64,000 nucleotides of DNA from Bifidobacterium bombi DSM 19703. Lineage in GTDB: Bacteria; Actinomycetota; Actinomycetes; Actinomycetales; Bifidobacteriaceae. The notes beneath the pieces were generated by a model. It did no database searches and was not told the DNA's origin. It worked only from the letters and a program-made list of their open reading frames with translations. Made by a program: the position numbers and the translations under genes. This document shows positions 1 to 9,149 of the stretch, one piece after another; position 1 is the first letter of the stretch, and each line of letters begins with the position of its first letter. The stretch covers positions 1,364,001 to 1,428,000 of the forward strand of contig NZ_ATLK01000001.1 in the NCBI RefSeq assembly GCF_000737845.1, in the 5' to 3' direction.

Positions 1-289
<289 letters not shown>

Positions 290-313
290 TCACATCCGTT
301 TTGCTTTCCAAAA

Positions 314-334
314 CTTGAGCCTACACTACTCAAC
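314..334 (-). promoter_or_regulatory. HAIR operator 1 overlapping the dnaK promoter
   Basis: The inverted repeat CTTGAGC-N7-ACTCAAC matches the actinobacterial HAIR consensus CTTGAGT-N7-ACTCAAG with one change in each half. On the minus strand it sits inside a promoter-like pair, TTGACA then 18 bases then TAGGCT, in front of dnaK. HspR bound here would block RNA polymerase. Seen: the repeat and hexamers. Inferred: repression by HspR, whose gene usually belongs to the dnaK operon. Confidence 0.85.
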
Positions 335-372
335 TTTGAACTGTCAACTTTTATTCCCGCGTTTTGAGAAAA

Positions 373-393
373 CTTGCTCATATCTGACTCAAG
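373..393 (-). promoter_or_regulatory. HAIR operator 2 upstream of dnaK
   Basis: The second inverted repeat is CTTGCTC-N7-ACTCAAG. The right half is the exact HAIR consensus; the left half differs at two positions. It lies 59 bases (centre to centre) further from dnaK than the first HAIR. Paired HAIR sites are usual in front of HspR-controlled dnaK operons. Confidence 0.85.
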
Positions 394-648
394 TTTCATT
401 TTCACTTCATCGCAAGCACTCCTGAATAAACCATGCCACACGAGCCGTCACTACCGCACCGGCGCCATTGATTCGCAACGAACTTTGTGACCCTAAACCA
501 TGCCACTGCCTACGGTAAGGAGAGCGCATCGCGAAATCAAGCCACAGGAGCATCACCAGAGCACCTGGCCGCCAAGCAAAGCCAACCACAAGCACCGGCC
601 GTACTGCCCAACCCGCATAACAACCCTGCCACCAAGCCCCATAACGAC

Positions 649-680
649 GGTCGTATGGCGACGCGTCGCCATACCCGACC
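649..680. repeat. 22-bp perfect palindrome with extended arms, 3' of the MFS gene
   Basis: Positions 653-674 form a perfect, loopless 22-base palindrome with half-site GTATGGCGACG. It is flanked by GGTCG on the left and CGACC on the right, so a longer imperfect stem can form. It lies about 50 bases past the stop codon of the minus-strand exporter. No T-run follows on either strand, so it is not a classical intrinsic terminator. It may be a factor-binding site, a mRNA 3'-end stem or a cruciform. The rest of 191-724 holds only the dnaK promoter and HAIR sites; I see no gene in it. Confidence 0.6.
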
Positions 681-724
681 ACCTATAAACAAGGAGAACT
701 GCTCAATTGAGAGCAACGATGCTA

Positions 725-2416
725 CTACTGGGCCTTGCCACGCTTAACCGCGCGGGCTATCCAGACGGATGCGAAAAGACCGATTAGCAGCATGACAATG
801 GATGCGAACAAAGTCCATTGCCCCGCCGACACAAAGGCAGACTGTAGAGCATCGGCCACCTGCGGCCCCAACGCACCCAATTTCCCGTTCGTGCCTTGGG
901 CGCGAATACCTGGAATCACCGAGCCTGCGGAGGCACTCAAGGAGACGGAAAGCCCATTCGAGGCACTCGCTGGCAAACCCTGAACAGCCGCGAGTCTCAC
1001 CGGTGCGATGGCGTGAATGGCAATCGCCAAGACCGCACCGGCAATAGCTGAACCCACGCCCGTACCTAACTGGCGTACCATCGACTGGGTGGCCGAACCT
1101 TCGCCGGACTGTGGAATCGGAACCTCGGAAAGCACCAGGCTCGTGAGCTGGGCGGAGGCGAGACCAAGTCCGAATCCATACAGCAGCATGGCGATAAGCA
1201 TCAGAAGCACGGGGAAATGCGGGTTCATCAACACCAGCGTCAGCACCACACCGAGAGTCTCCAGAACCAGACCAAGTTGAACCGTTCCCGCAGCACCTAT
1301 TTTCTTCGTGAACGCGCGCGCAAGGCCACCAGAAACGATCGAACCCAAGCCCATACTTGCCACAAGCGCGCCGGTGGCCATCATTCCAAGCCCACGAGCG
1401 TTGATGAGATACAGCGGCAGCACGAAAATCACGGCGAACTGACCTGCGGCAATCGCGCAAGCCGCGATGTTACCCAGGGAGAACGTAGGGATACGGAACA
1501 ACGTCAGATCAAGCATGACCGGCAACTCACGTGAGGCGCGGCTGGACTCCGTATGAATGAACCAAGCGAAGAACAGCACGCCCAGCACGATGCACACCGG
1601 AATGATTGAAACGGGCCAGGCCTGCCCCCAAGTAAAGCCGCCGATGGAGAATGTTCCTGTGGGGCGCCACCACCCATAAGTCTCGCCCTCGATGAGACCG
1701 AAAATGAGGAAGGCCGAGCCAAGCGCGGAAAGAACAATGCCGAGAGGATCCGCACCCTGGGGCTTACCAGACCTCGCGGCATTCATGGCGCCACCGGTCT
1801 GCGGGACGAAGAATATGGCGGAGACAAACACGATCAGACCCAGAGGAAGATTGACGAGGAAAATCCAACGCCAACCGATGGTAGCGGTGAACAGCCCGCC
1901 AAGCAATGGCCCGACCGCAGCCGCCGCGCTCATCACGGATCCCCAGACACCGAACGCGACCGCACGATCCTTGCCGCGGAAAGATGCGGAAACCGTGGAA
2001 AGCGTGGAAGGCATAACGAGCGCCCCTCCGACAGCCTGCACGGCACGCGCGGAAAGCAGAACCGCCGCCCCGTTCGAACTTGCCGCCAAAACCGAACCGC
2101 ATACGAAAATCACAACGCCCACCTGTAGAGTGGTCTTACGGCCTTTCATATCGCCAAGCTTCCCAAACGGCAGCAACAGCGCTGCCAGCACAATGTTATA
2201 CAGCGATGTGACCCATTGCGCATCCGTCAAGTTGATATGAATCTCACGGATGATGTCCGGCATGGATACATTCACAATGGAACCATCGAGTACGATCATG
2301 GCGAGTCCTAACGCAAGAACCCACAACGCATTCCAAGGTGGAGCCACCTGCTGCGCACCAGCCTGCCCATGCAAGGACGCAGGCTGTGATTCATTGGAAT
2401 TTTTGCCATCAGCCAT
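725..2416 (-). CDS. MFS drug exporter, DHA2 (14-TMS, EmrB/QacA) family
   Basis: A 563-residue major facilitator of the DHA2 type, the 14-helix drug:proton antiporters that expel amphipathic compounds. The loop 2-3 signature GKLGDMKGRKTT (motif A) and the helix-5 motif LGGLFTATIGWRWIFLVNLP are visible, and hydrophobic segments run to the C-terminus. The start at 2416 (MADGKNSN) is chosen because GAGAGGG lies 5 bases upstream. The frame is open further upstream (to 2554), but those codons contain the Shine-Dalgarno and look non-coding. It stands alone: dnaK lies downstream on the same strand and nrdH is divergent. A central insertion of about 25 residues (SGKPQGADP region) is usual in the family. 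Substrate unknown. Confidence 0.88.
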   Translation of the reverse strand: MADGKNSNESQPASLHGQAGAQQVAPPWNALWVLALGLAMIVLDGSIVNVSMPDIIREIHINLTDAQWVTSLYNIVLAALLLPFGKLGDMKGRKTTLQVGVVIFVCGSVLAASSNGAAVLLSARAVQAVGGALVMPSTLSTVSASFRGKDRAVAFGVWGSVMSAAAAVGPLLGGLFTATIGWRWIFLVNLPLGLIVFVSAIFFVPQTGGAMNAARSGKPQGADPLGIVLSALGSAFLIFGLIEGETYGWWRPTGTFSIGGFTWGQAWPVSIIPVCIVLGVLFFAWFIHTESSRASRELPVMLDLTLFRIPTFSLGNIAACAIAAGQFAVIFVLPLYLINARGLGMMATGALVASMGLGSIVSGGLARAFTKKIGAAGTVQLGLVLETLGVVLTLVLMNPHFPVLLMLIAMLLYGFGLGLASAQLTSLVLSEVPIPQSGEGSATQSMVRQLGTGVGSAIAGAVLAIAIHAIAPVRLAAVQGLPASASNGLSVSLSASAGSVIPGIRAQGTNGKLGALGPQVADALQSAFVSAGQWTLFASIVMLLIGLFASVWIARAVKRGKAQ

Positions 2417-3022
2417 AGTTTCCCTCTCTTCACTACATTTCGACATGCACCGCTCATTTGCAACATCCAACAGCACCATCATCGCAAATATCCACACGAT
2501 GGTATCCGCAGCCGTAGTCACAATCAAACGCTTTACACTGTTATTGGTCACCACACAGTCACCTGCACAATTATGCGCGTCATACAGGAACCATATCGGT
2601 CAACATTCTCAACCTATTTGAATGGATTTGATTCCAGAAATCACAACACGGGACGACAAATTTTCGCGCGAACCTCCAAGGTTCGACATAAACGCAATGC
2701 CTCCACAAAATGATTGAGACAGTGAAAAACCTGCAATCCAGTCAAATCGTCGATGCCAGCGAGCCACCCGTGAATGCATGAAACAGCCAAAACCGGGGTC
2801 AACGAAATGCACAAAACAGGTGAGACGCAATGACCGCGCGGCCACCGCCACACCATCATCGCCACGGCAACCGATCGGAATCACTCATGAACGAACAACA
2901 ATAAAGGAACACGCCCAAAACATCTCCCAGACATTGTGTGAAGTGCGCGACATTTGCCGATGTGGACAGCTCTGTGGACAAGTCCCCGGAGCTACTCGCA
3001 ACTAGGATTGCGCACAGCCAAG
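2417..3022. other. Intergenic region between the exporter and the nrd operon, no gene recognised
   Basis: About 600 bases between two divergent transcription units. Short frames are open on both strands, but none has a ribosome binding site, a recognisable product or consistent codon use. The right end leads into the nrd promoter. It may hold the exporter promoter near 2450-2560; I could not pick a convincing pair of hexamers. Confidence 0.5.
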
Positions 3023-3038
3023 ACACTACATCTAGTGG
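3023..3038 (+). promoter_or_regulatory. NrdR box 1
   Basis: ACACTACATCTAGTGG fits the 16-base NrdR palindrome (ACACWAYATCTWGTGT-like) apart from the last base. It pairs with a second box 32 bases downstream, about three helical turns, which is the spacing typical of NrdR-regulated promoters. NrdR senses ATP/dATP and represses ribonucleotide reductase operons. Confidence 0.88.
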
Positions 3039-3054
3039 GACGATGGGCGACACC

Positions 3055-3070
3055 CTACTACAAATAGTGT
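3055..3070 (+). promoter_or_regulatory. NrdR box 2
   Basis: CTACTACAAATAGTGT is the second NrdR-like palindrome, with an exact right half (TAGTGT). It starts 32 bases after box 1 and 72 bases before the nrdH start, so it should lie over or next to the promoter. A plausible -35 (TTGGAA, 3076-3081) follows directly. Confidence 0.82.
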
Positions 3071-3141
3071 TTTCTTTGGAACTGAAGGCATGTAGTCTAT
3101 ACGTACTGAGCAAAATGAATTTCAAGTCGATGGAGGGCGCA

Positions 3142-3459
3142 ATGACCGTCACAGTATTCACTAAACCGCACTGCCCACAATGCATGGCCACCACACGCCA
3201 GATGAAGCGTCAAGGCCTACAGTTCGAAACCGTGAATCTGGCCGAGAACCCCGAGACTCTCAAGCAACTTATTGATGCCGGATACAAGCAGTCACCAATC
3301 GTCATCACTCCCGACGGATCGTGGAGCGGCTACCGTCCAGACCTTATCAAGGAACTGGGTGACGGCAGTTCTATGAACGCTTCCGCCGCTGCTTCCTCAA
3401 GCGTTCCACAAGCCACATCCAACGAATCACGGAAGCAGGAAGTACTGGCTCAGCAATGA
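3142..3459 (+). CDS. nrdH: NrdH glutaredoxin-like redoxin
   Basis: A 105-residue thioredoxin-fold protein that supplies electrons to the class Ib ribonucleotide reductase NrdEF. The redox motif is Cys11-Pro-Gln-Cys14, preceded by FTKPH as in NrdH. The region after it (QSPIVITPDGSWSGYRPDLIKEL) holds the cis-Pro and the WSGYRPD segment characteristic of NrdH. The ATG at 3142 has GGAGG 6 bases upstream; the frame is open further 5' but lacks NrdH similarity. A Ser/Ala-rich tail of about 30 residues is longer than in E. coli NrdH (81 residues). The stop overlaps the nrdI start (ATGA), indicating translational coupling. Confidence 0.95.
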   Translation: MTVTVFTKPHCPQCMATTRQMKRQGLQFETVNLAENPETLKQLIDAGYKQSPIVITPDGSWSGYRPDLIKELGDGSSMNASAAASSSVPQATSNESRKQEVLAQQ

Positions 3460-4127
3460 ACGACGAAGAATCAGCACAGGCGAACTACGTAGAGCAACAC
3501 AACGCATTTGAAGATGTGGCATCCCATTTCCAGGAAACCGCAGCCACAGCCACCATTTCCGCGAGTGACCCCTTCGAAACTGAAAACCTCGAAGCCGAGA
3601 ACACCGCGGACCCTGGTCGCGCGAACGAGGACGGTGAAGAGCAGGACGTCGCCAGCCTGCCCGAACGTCCGGCAGATCCCAGCACCGAACACATCGGTGC
3701 CGTGGTCTATTTTTCCTCAATATCCGGAAACACAGCCAGGTTCATCACGGCATGTAATTTCCCCGACGAAGGCATCAACGTCTACCGCATACCGTTGCGC
3801 ACCAAGGAAGAACCGCTCCAAGTGAGGGAGCCCTACGTGCTCATCGTGCCGACGTACGGAGGCGGCAACGTGAAAAAGGCGCTATTGCCCCAAATCCGTA
3901 AATTCCTAAACGGACGCGCCAACCGCAGCTTCATCCGAGGAGTGATTTCCTCCGGCAACCGCAATTTCGCGAGCGCCTTCTGCGCCGCCGGAGACATCAT
4001 CTCCCAAAAATGCCATGTACCCTTCATGTACAACTTCGAGCTCATCGGCACTCCGGACGACCACCGTAAAGTAAGAGAAGGCGTACGGAACTTCTTCCTT
4101 GAACAACGTAAACAAGATGCTCGGTAA
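3456..4127 (+). CDS. nrdI: NrdI flavodoxin-like protein with acidic N-terminal extension
   Basis: NrdI is the small flavoprotein that delivers oxidant to assemble the Mn(III)2-tyrosyl radical of NrdF. The core begins near residue 84 with VVYFSSISGNTARFI, the FMN phosphate-binding loop, followed by VPTYGGGNVKKALLPQI and the VISSGNRNFASAFCAAGD segment typical of the family. The first 80 residues are acidic, low-complexity and absent from the usual NrdI of about 130-150 residues. The start is fixed by the 4-base overlap with nrdH, though an internal start cannot be ruled out. Its partner NrdF is not encoded next to it here. Confidence 0.92.
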   Translation: MNDEESAQANYVEQHNAFEDVASHFQETAATATISASDPFETENLEAENTADPGRANEDGEEQDVASLPERPADPSTEHIGAVVYFSSISGNTARFITACNFPDEGINVYRIPLRTKEEPLQVREPYVLIVPTYGGGNVKKALLPQIRKFLNGRANRSFIRGVISSGNRNFASAFCAAGDIISQKCHVPFMYNFELIGTPDDHRKVREGVRNFFLEQRKQDAR

Positions 4128-4394
4128 CCGAAACGAACGCCAAATAACCGAAAGACCGGATTCCGCGACACCTATGCGCTCAACCGTCTCCGCGGGATGA
4201 ATAAACCGACGGGCGACGACGGCGCAAGAACGAAGTACACCGGTACGGTTCAGACATAAGGAACACGACGTGTATTGAGCACGACCTCTATTCATCCGCA
4301 TTCGACACGACAGAACACTGAATTTTGAGATGTAACCAATCGACGATCGAAGCAAAAGCCTCATCGTCATATAACCGAAAGGAAACTGCCGATT

Positions 4395-6599
4395 ATGGCC
4401 AGCAACACCTTACCCACCAACGACACCACGCTGAGCATGGACCAAACAGAAGACGAAGCCGATGTCTTCGACCCCGAGCACGACTACCATTCGCTGAATG
4501 CCATGCTCAACCTCTACGACGAGAACGGCCAGATCCAGTTCGACGCGGACATCGAAGCCGAACGCGCGTACATCGAAAGCCATGTGGCACCGAACACCAT
4601 GCGATTCGCCTCCACGGCGGCTCGCCTGAAGTACCTGGAAGACAACCTTTATTATGACAAATCCGTCTTCGACCGATATTCGCCGCAATTCCTCGACTCC
4701 TTCTACGAACACGTCGAGGGGCTGGGATTCGAGTTCGAGACCTTCCTGGGGGCGTTCAAGTTCTACCGCTCCTACGCGCTGAAGACCTTCGACGGCAAGC
4801 AGTACCTCGAGGACTTCCCACAGCGGTGCGCCGCCGTGGCCCTGGAACTCGCGGCGGGAGACGAAGACGCCGCCGTCAAATACGCCGATGAGATGATCGC
4901 CGGCCGCTTCCAGCCAGCAACCCCGACCTTCCTCAATCTGGGCAAGGCACAGCGCGGCGAGCCTGTCAGCTGCTTCCTGGTTCGTATCGAGGACAACATG
5001 GAGTCCATCAGCCGTGGAATCAACTCCGCGCTGCAGCTGTCGAAACGCGGCGGCGGCGTGGCCTTGCTTCTGACTAATCTGCGTGAGCAAGGTGCACCCA
5101 TCAAGCACATCGAGAATCAGTCCAGCGGCGTCGTGCCAGTCATGAAGCTTCTTGAGGATTCGTTCTCATACGCCAACCAGCTGGGCGCACGCCAGGGCGC
5201 CGGCGCCGTGTACCTGAGCGCGAACCACCCGGACGTCCTGCGCTTCCTCGATACCAAGCGCGAGAATGCGGACGAGAAGATCCGCGTGAAGACCTTGGCC
5301 CTCGGCGTGGTGATCCCCGACATCGATTTCGAACTCGCAAAGCGCAAGGAGAAGATGGCGCTCTTCTCCCCGTATGACGTGGAGCGTGTGTACGGCAAGC
5401 CGTTCGCGGATATCTCCGTCACCGAGCATTACGACGAGATGGTCAACGACGAGCGCATCAAGAAGACCTACATCGACGCACGCGAGTTCTTCATGACCCT
5501 GGCGGAGGTGCAGTTCGAATCCGGCTATCCGTACATCCTCTTCGAAGACACCGTCAACCGCGCCAACCCCATCGACGGGCGCGTGACGATGAGCAACCTG
5601 TGCTCCGAAATCCTGCAGGTGCAGGAAGCTAGCACATACAACGACGACCTCTCCTACGACCATGTGGGCAAGGACGTCTCCTGCAACCTGGGCTCCCTCA
5701 ACATCGCGAAGGCGATGGACGGCGGCCTTGCGCAGCCCGTCGAAACCGCCGTTCGTGCACTCACCGCAGTTTCCGACCAGACCCATATCGACTCCGTCCC
5801 CTCCATCAAGCGCGGCAATGAGGAGAGCCACTCCATCGGCCTCGGCCAGATGAACCTGCACGGCTTCCTGGCGCGCGAGCACATGTTCTACGGCAGCGAC
5901 GAGGCGTTGGACTTCACCGACATGTACTTCATGACCGTGGCCTACCACGCCTACAAGGCCTCGCACGCCCTTGCGGTGGAGCACGGCCACCCGTTCGTCG
6001 GGTTCGAGAAGTCACAGTACGCCAAGCCGGCCGGGGCAGGCAACTACTTCGACAAGTACACCGACGGCAGCCGCTCGCTGGAACCTCGCACCGATGCCGT
6101 GAAGGCGCTTTTCGAGCGTTTCGGCGTAGCCATCCCATCAGTTGACGATTGGAAGGAGCTGCAGGCGCAGATCCTCAAGGACGGCATTTACAACGAGTAC
6201 TTGCAGGCCGTGCCGCCCACCGGCTCGATCTCCTACATCAACCATTCCACAAGCTCGATCCATCCGATCGCCTCGAAGATCGAGATCCGCAAGGAAGGCA
6301 AGACCGGCCGCGTCTACTACCCCGCGCCGTACATGACCAACGACAATCTGGAGTACTTCCAGGACGCCTACGAGATCGGCTGGCAGAAGGTCATCGACAC
6401 TTACGCCGAAGCCACGCAGCACGTCGACCAGGGCCTGTCGCTGACGCTCTTCTTCCCCGCGGAGGCCACCACGCGCGACATCAACAAGGCGCAGATCTAC
6501 GCCTGGCGCAAGGGCATCAAGACCATCTACTACATCCGCATCCGCCAGCAGGCACTGGAGGGCACGCAGGTCGAGGGCTGCGTCAGCTGCATGCTGTAG
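4395..6599 (+). CDS. nrdE: Class Ib ribonucleoside-diphosphate reductase, alpha subunit
   Basis: The 734-residue catalytic subunit that reduces NDPs to dNDPs. The family cysteines are in place: Cys193 (PVSCFL) and Cys430 (SCNLGSLN) as the substrate-reducing pair, Cys403 (NLCSEI) as the thiyl-radical site, and a C-terminal CVSCML pair that exchanges electrons with NrdH. The [19 protein letters not shown] loop lies in the active site. It lacks the N-terminal ATP cone of class Ia enzymes, as expected for NrdE. A 267-base gap separates it from nrdI. A weak Shine-Dalgarno (AAAGGA) lies about 12 bases before this ATG. A strong terminator follows, so nrdF is not cotranscribed. Confidence 0.96.
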   Translation: MASNTLPTNDTTLSMDQTEDEADVFDPEHDYHSLNAMLNLYDENGQIQFDADIEAERAYIESHVAPNTMRFASTAARLKYLEDNLYYDKSVFDRYSPQFLDSFYEHVEGLGFEFETFLGAFKFYRSYALKTFDGKQYLEDFPQRCAAVALELAAGDEDAAVKYADEMIAGRFQPATPTFLNLGKAQRGEPVSCFLVRIEDNMESISRGINSALQLSKRGGGVALLLTNLREQGAPIKHIENQSSGVVPVMKLLEDSFSYANQLGARQGAGAVYLSANHPDVLRFLDTKRENADEKIRVKTLALGVVIPDIDFELAKRKEKMALFSPYDVERVYGKPFADISVTEHYDEMVNDERIKKTYIDAREFFMTLAEVQFESGYPYILFEDTVNRANPIDGRVTMSNLCSEILQVQEASTYNDDLSYDHVGKDVSCNLGSLNIAKAMDGGLAQPVETAVRALTAVSDQTHIDSVPSIKRGNEESHSIGLGQMNLHGFLAREHMFYGSDEALDFTDMYFMTVAYHAYKASHALAVEHGHPFVGFEKSQYAKPAGAGNYFDKYTDGSRSLEPRTDAVKALFERFGVAIPSVDDWKELQAQILKDGIYNEYLQAVPPTGSISYINHSTSSIHPIASKIEIRKEGKTGRVYYPAPYMTNDNLEYFQDAYEIGWQKVIDTYAEATQHVDQGLSLTLFFPAEATTRDINKAQIYAWRKGIKTIYYIRIRQQALEGTQVEGCVSCML

Positions 6600-6633
6600 T
6601 TTGATCGCAACGCACATCTGCAACCGCGCTACT

Positions 6634-6680
6634 GAGCCGCCTGCATGGCCGGGTTTCCGGCGAGCGCAGGCGGCTCTTTT
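6634..6680 (+). terminator. Rho-independent terminator of nrdHIE
   Basis: A perfect 11-base stem, GAGCCGCCTGC (6634-6644) with GCAGGCGGCTC (6666-6676), is followed by TTTT. It lies 35 bases after the nrdE stop and closes the operon before any nrdF. Confidence 0.92.
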
Positions 6681-6971
6681 ATTCGCAGCGGCGAGGTAGC
6701 GGCGGTCCGATTCCCTAGCTTCACATTTCTACGGGATTTCCAGCGGAAACGCGAACGTCTACAAGTCCGATGCCCAATCTTGCGGTTGTTGATGAAGATG
6801 TTTCCGTAAGTAGCCATAGACTCCGCAACAACTCCTGGCCGTACGAACAAGCCTTGTCCAAGAAGTACAATCCACCCGCCGGGATAGTTATACCTTCGGT
6901 GTAATATTGACGTACAAAAATCGTAGCGAGACAACCATGAATCCCGTCCAAAAGCGCAGCAAGGAGGCAGA

Positions 6972-8141
6972 ATGGCCACGATAACCGTCCAGCCCACAAC
7001 GCTACGCTGGGCTGTGGAACAAAGCGATGCTGATCTCGATGAAATAGTAATCAGCAAGCCAAAACTTGGCCAGCTTCCGGATTGGCTCAACTCCAACGAA
7101 CCCTTGAAACTATCCTTCAGCAACCTGGAAGCTCTCAGCGCATCGTTGCATGTCCCGTTCGGAACGCTGGTGCTCACCGAACCACCGCAAAGCCACGATG
7201 AAGCCATCGTAAAGTACCGCACACTCGGCAACGACAATGCCCATATCAGCCAGAATCTTCGAGATGTGCTGGCCTCCATGCATGCCAAACAAAACTGGGC
7301 ACACGACGAACTCAGCAATCTGGGCTTGGGAGACAATACGCTGGTCGGCAGTGCGCGGCAAACCAAGTCCCCACAAGAAATCGCAAACCTCATCAAGGAC
7401 CAGCTTTCCTTGAAAGACGATTGGCCGCTTGGCTACGACCGTCGACCCGCTCGGTTCAATTTCCTGCGTGACATCGTAGCAAAGGCCGGTGTGCTGGTGA
7501 TGAACGATACCATGATCGGCCGAAGGCGCTTAAATCTCTCGGAATTCCGGGCATTCACCCTCCTTGACGATGTGGTTCCTCTTATCTTCATCAACCGCAA
7601 CGATTCTGACAGTGCGATGCTGTTTTCCCTGCTCCATGAACTTGTGCATGTGGCGCTCGGGACCGAGGAGCTGTTCAACGACTCCGAAATACCACAATCC
7701 AGCGCTGATTCGGAACGGCTCATCAACAGGACAGCAATGGAGCTTGTCGTGCCCGAGCACGTGTTCCTCAACGAATGGAAACTGATGGCCCGGACGCATA
7801 CAGCCGACGATATTGCGAATCGTTTCTCGTTGAAATACGGCTTAAGCACAATCGCCTTCCTCATCAGAGCCCGACAACTTGGACTTGCAAGCGAAGCCGA
7901 CATCGAGCAGGAACGCAATGCCATGGAACAGCGTCTTAAGAGTCCTCGACAATCCAATGACAGCAAAGGAGGGAATCAGAATCTCACGAATGCCTCCCAT
8001 TTTGATTCCCGATTCGTTGGCCTAGTGAGGCAGAGCATCAACTCGGGTACTCTTCCCTACACTGATGGCTTCGCATTGCTCAATGTGAAATCCTCACGCG
8101 CTTACGACGGGTTGCTGAAAGCAAAGAAGATGATGCCATGA
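6972..8141 (+). CDS. ImmA/IrrE-family metallopeptidase (COG2856), putative antitoxin/regulator
   Basis: A 389-residue protein with a zinc-protease motif at residues 222-226 (HELVH, in FSLLHELVHVAL), typical of ImmA/IrrE (DUF955, COG2856). The first 75 residues are helical and resemble the degenerate XRE-like N-terminal domain of such proteins. Residues 150-215 (FLRDIVAKAGVLVM...RAFTLLDDVVPLIFIN) match the strand region before the HExxH helix. The C-terminal 100 residues follow a Ser/Asn-rich linker. AGGAGG lies 4 bases before the ATG. The stop overlaps the next gene by ATGA. COG2856 proteins paired with PIN proteins are a predicted toxin-antitoxin class; here the large protease would be the antitoxin. 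Function is inferred from family and context. Confidence 0.85.
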   Translation: MATITVQPTTLRWAVEQSDADLDEIVISKPKLGQLPDWLNSNEPLKLSFSNLEALSASLHVPFGTLVLTEPPQSHDEAIVKYRTLGNDNAHISQNLRDVLASMHAKQNWAHDELSNLGLGDNTLVGSARQTKSPQEIANLIKDQLSLKDDWPLGYDRRPARFNFLRDIVAKAGVLVMNDTMIGRRRLNLSEFRAFTLLDDVVPLIFINRNDSDSAMLFSLLHELVHVALGTEELFNDSEIPQSSADSERLINRTAMELVVPEHVFLNEWKLMARTHTADDIANRFSLKYGLSTIAFLIRARQLGLASEADIEQERNAMEQRLKSPRQSNDSKGGNQNLTNASHFDSRFVGLVRQSINSGTLPYTDGFALLNVKSSRAYDGLLKAKKMMP

Positions 8142-8707
8142 CACAACAGCTCTACCTGCCGGATTCGAACATTTTCATAGAATCCTCACGTCAGCATTAT
8201 CCGTTTGATTACGGCGAGTTCCATGCCTTCTGGCAATGGCTTGAACGATTGAACGACTCAGGCAGCATCATTATGCTCGACGTTGTTTTCAATGAGCTGA
8301 CGACTACACGCAGAAATGACAGCAAGAGCAAACCGGACTTCCTCGAAACTTGGGTGATGGCGACCTTCACCAACCCTGTAAGCCATAAGACGGACGAAAT
8401 CGGCGAGGCGTATTCGGAAATCCTCGATTACCTCAATACCTGCGGCCTGTATTCGCAGGATTCCTTTAGACAATGGACGCCGGAAGACAAGGCCGATCCC
8501 TGGCTCATAGCCGCCGCAATGACTACCGGAGCAACCATCGTCACCAATGAGGTTCCGGCACATCCAAGCAGGCAACAGCAAATGAAACGAGAACCAAAGA
8601 TTCCGGACGTTGCGGCGAATTTTGAGGCTCGAACCATCAACTTGCGCGAGTTTTTTGATGAAAGCGGTCTACTTAATAAGAATCCATATTCGTGCCATGC
8701 AAAGTGA
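8138..8707 (+). CDS. DUF4411 PIN-domain protein, putative toxin RNase
   Basis: A 189-residue PIN-fold protein of the DUF4411 type. Acidic residues that should bind Mg2+ are present: Asp9 in LPDSNIFIE, the Glu of VVFNELTTTR, and the Asp of KADPWLIAAAM, followed by the TIVTNEV strand. PIN proteins of toxin-antitoxin modules cut RNA. The start codon overlaps the stop of the metallopeptidase gene, so the two are made together. It sits where nrdF might be expected after nrdE, consistent with an inserted accessory module. Toxicity and target are not shown by sequence. Confidence 0.85.
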   Translation: MTQQLYLPDSNIFIESSRQHYPFDYGEFHAFWQWLERLNDSGSIIMLDVVFNELTTTRRNDSKSKPDFLETWVMATFTNPVSHKTDEIGEAYSEILDYLNTCGLYSQDSFRQWTPEDKADPWLIAAAMTTGATIVTNEVPAHPSRQQQMKREPKIPDVAANFEARTINLREFFDESGLLNKNPYSCHAK

Positions 8708-8783
8708 CATTATCGATGTCTCGATGAGCTCCGGTTTTATGTGAGGCATTCCCTCCCAGTTCCGTTCTGGTTGTATTTGTATC

Positions 8784-8840
8784 GTTGCGTCTCGGTTGTG
8801 TCTTGGTTGCACACTTTGGTTGCGTCTCGGTGGCGTCTCG
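8784..8840 (+). repeat. Degenerate 11-bp tandem repeat array
   Basis: Five head-to-tail units based on GTTGCGTCTCG: exact copies at 8784-8794 and 8819-8829, variants GTTGTGTCTTG (8795-8805) and GTGGCGTCTCG (8830-8840), and a 13-base unit at 8806-8818. A sixth partial unit follows. The array lies 76 bases past the PIN gene. The period of about one helical turn would place every unit on the same DNA face. Function unknown. Confidence 0.75.
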
Positions 8841-9017
8841 GTTCGGGAAGAGCCAGTCTTTCCGGAACACGCATTGCAGATTCATCAATCACAAGCCTTT
8901 CTTGCTACCTCAAAACCAACGATTACACGCACTTCACTTATTTCAAAATAAATTGAAAAATATCTGCATCGTCAGCGTGTTTCAATTTTATTTGAAATAT
9001 AGTTACGAGCAATCAGC

Positions 9018-9089
9018 AAGAACGCAGTTCACTGAACGGTTGGCCGGAGAGCTGGCCGAACGGCCGATCGGAGAGTTCGCTGGATGGCC
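9018..9089 (+). repeat. Three degenerate 24-bp direct repeats upstream of the ArsR-type gene
   Basis: Units at 9042-9065 and 9066-9089 match at 17 of 24 positions (shared core CGGAGAG-T--GC and a GGCC end). A third, weaker unit at 9018-9041 shares AGTTC-CTG-A-GG with unit 9066-9089. They end 60 bases before the regulator start, where an operator for an autorepressor would be expected. The rest of 8708-9149 is AT-rich around 8920-9000 and holds no gene I can support. Confidence 0.5.
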
Positions 9090-9149
9090 GTCCGGGGGGG
9101 GCTCACCAAACAGTTAGCCGTCAAATTCGCCATAAGAAAGGAGGTGAGT

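Noticed and set aside
4410-5990. Overlapping minus-strand frames opposite nrdE
   Set aside because: Antisense of a highly conserved gene; Val/Glu/Gly-rich translation without motifs.
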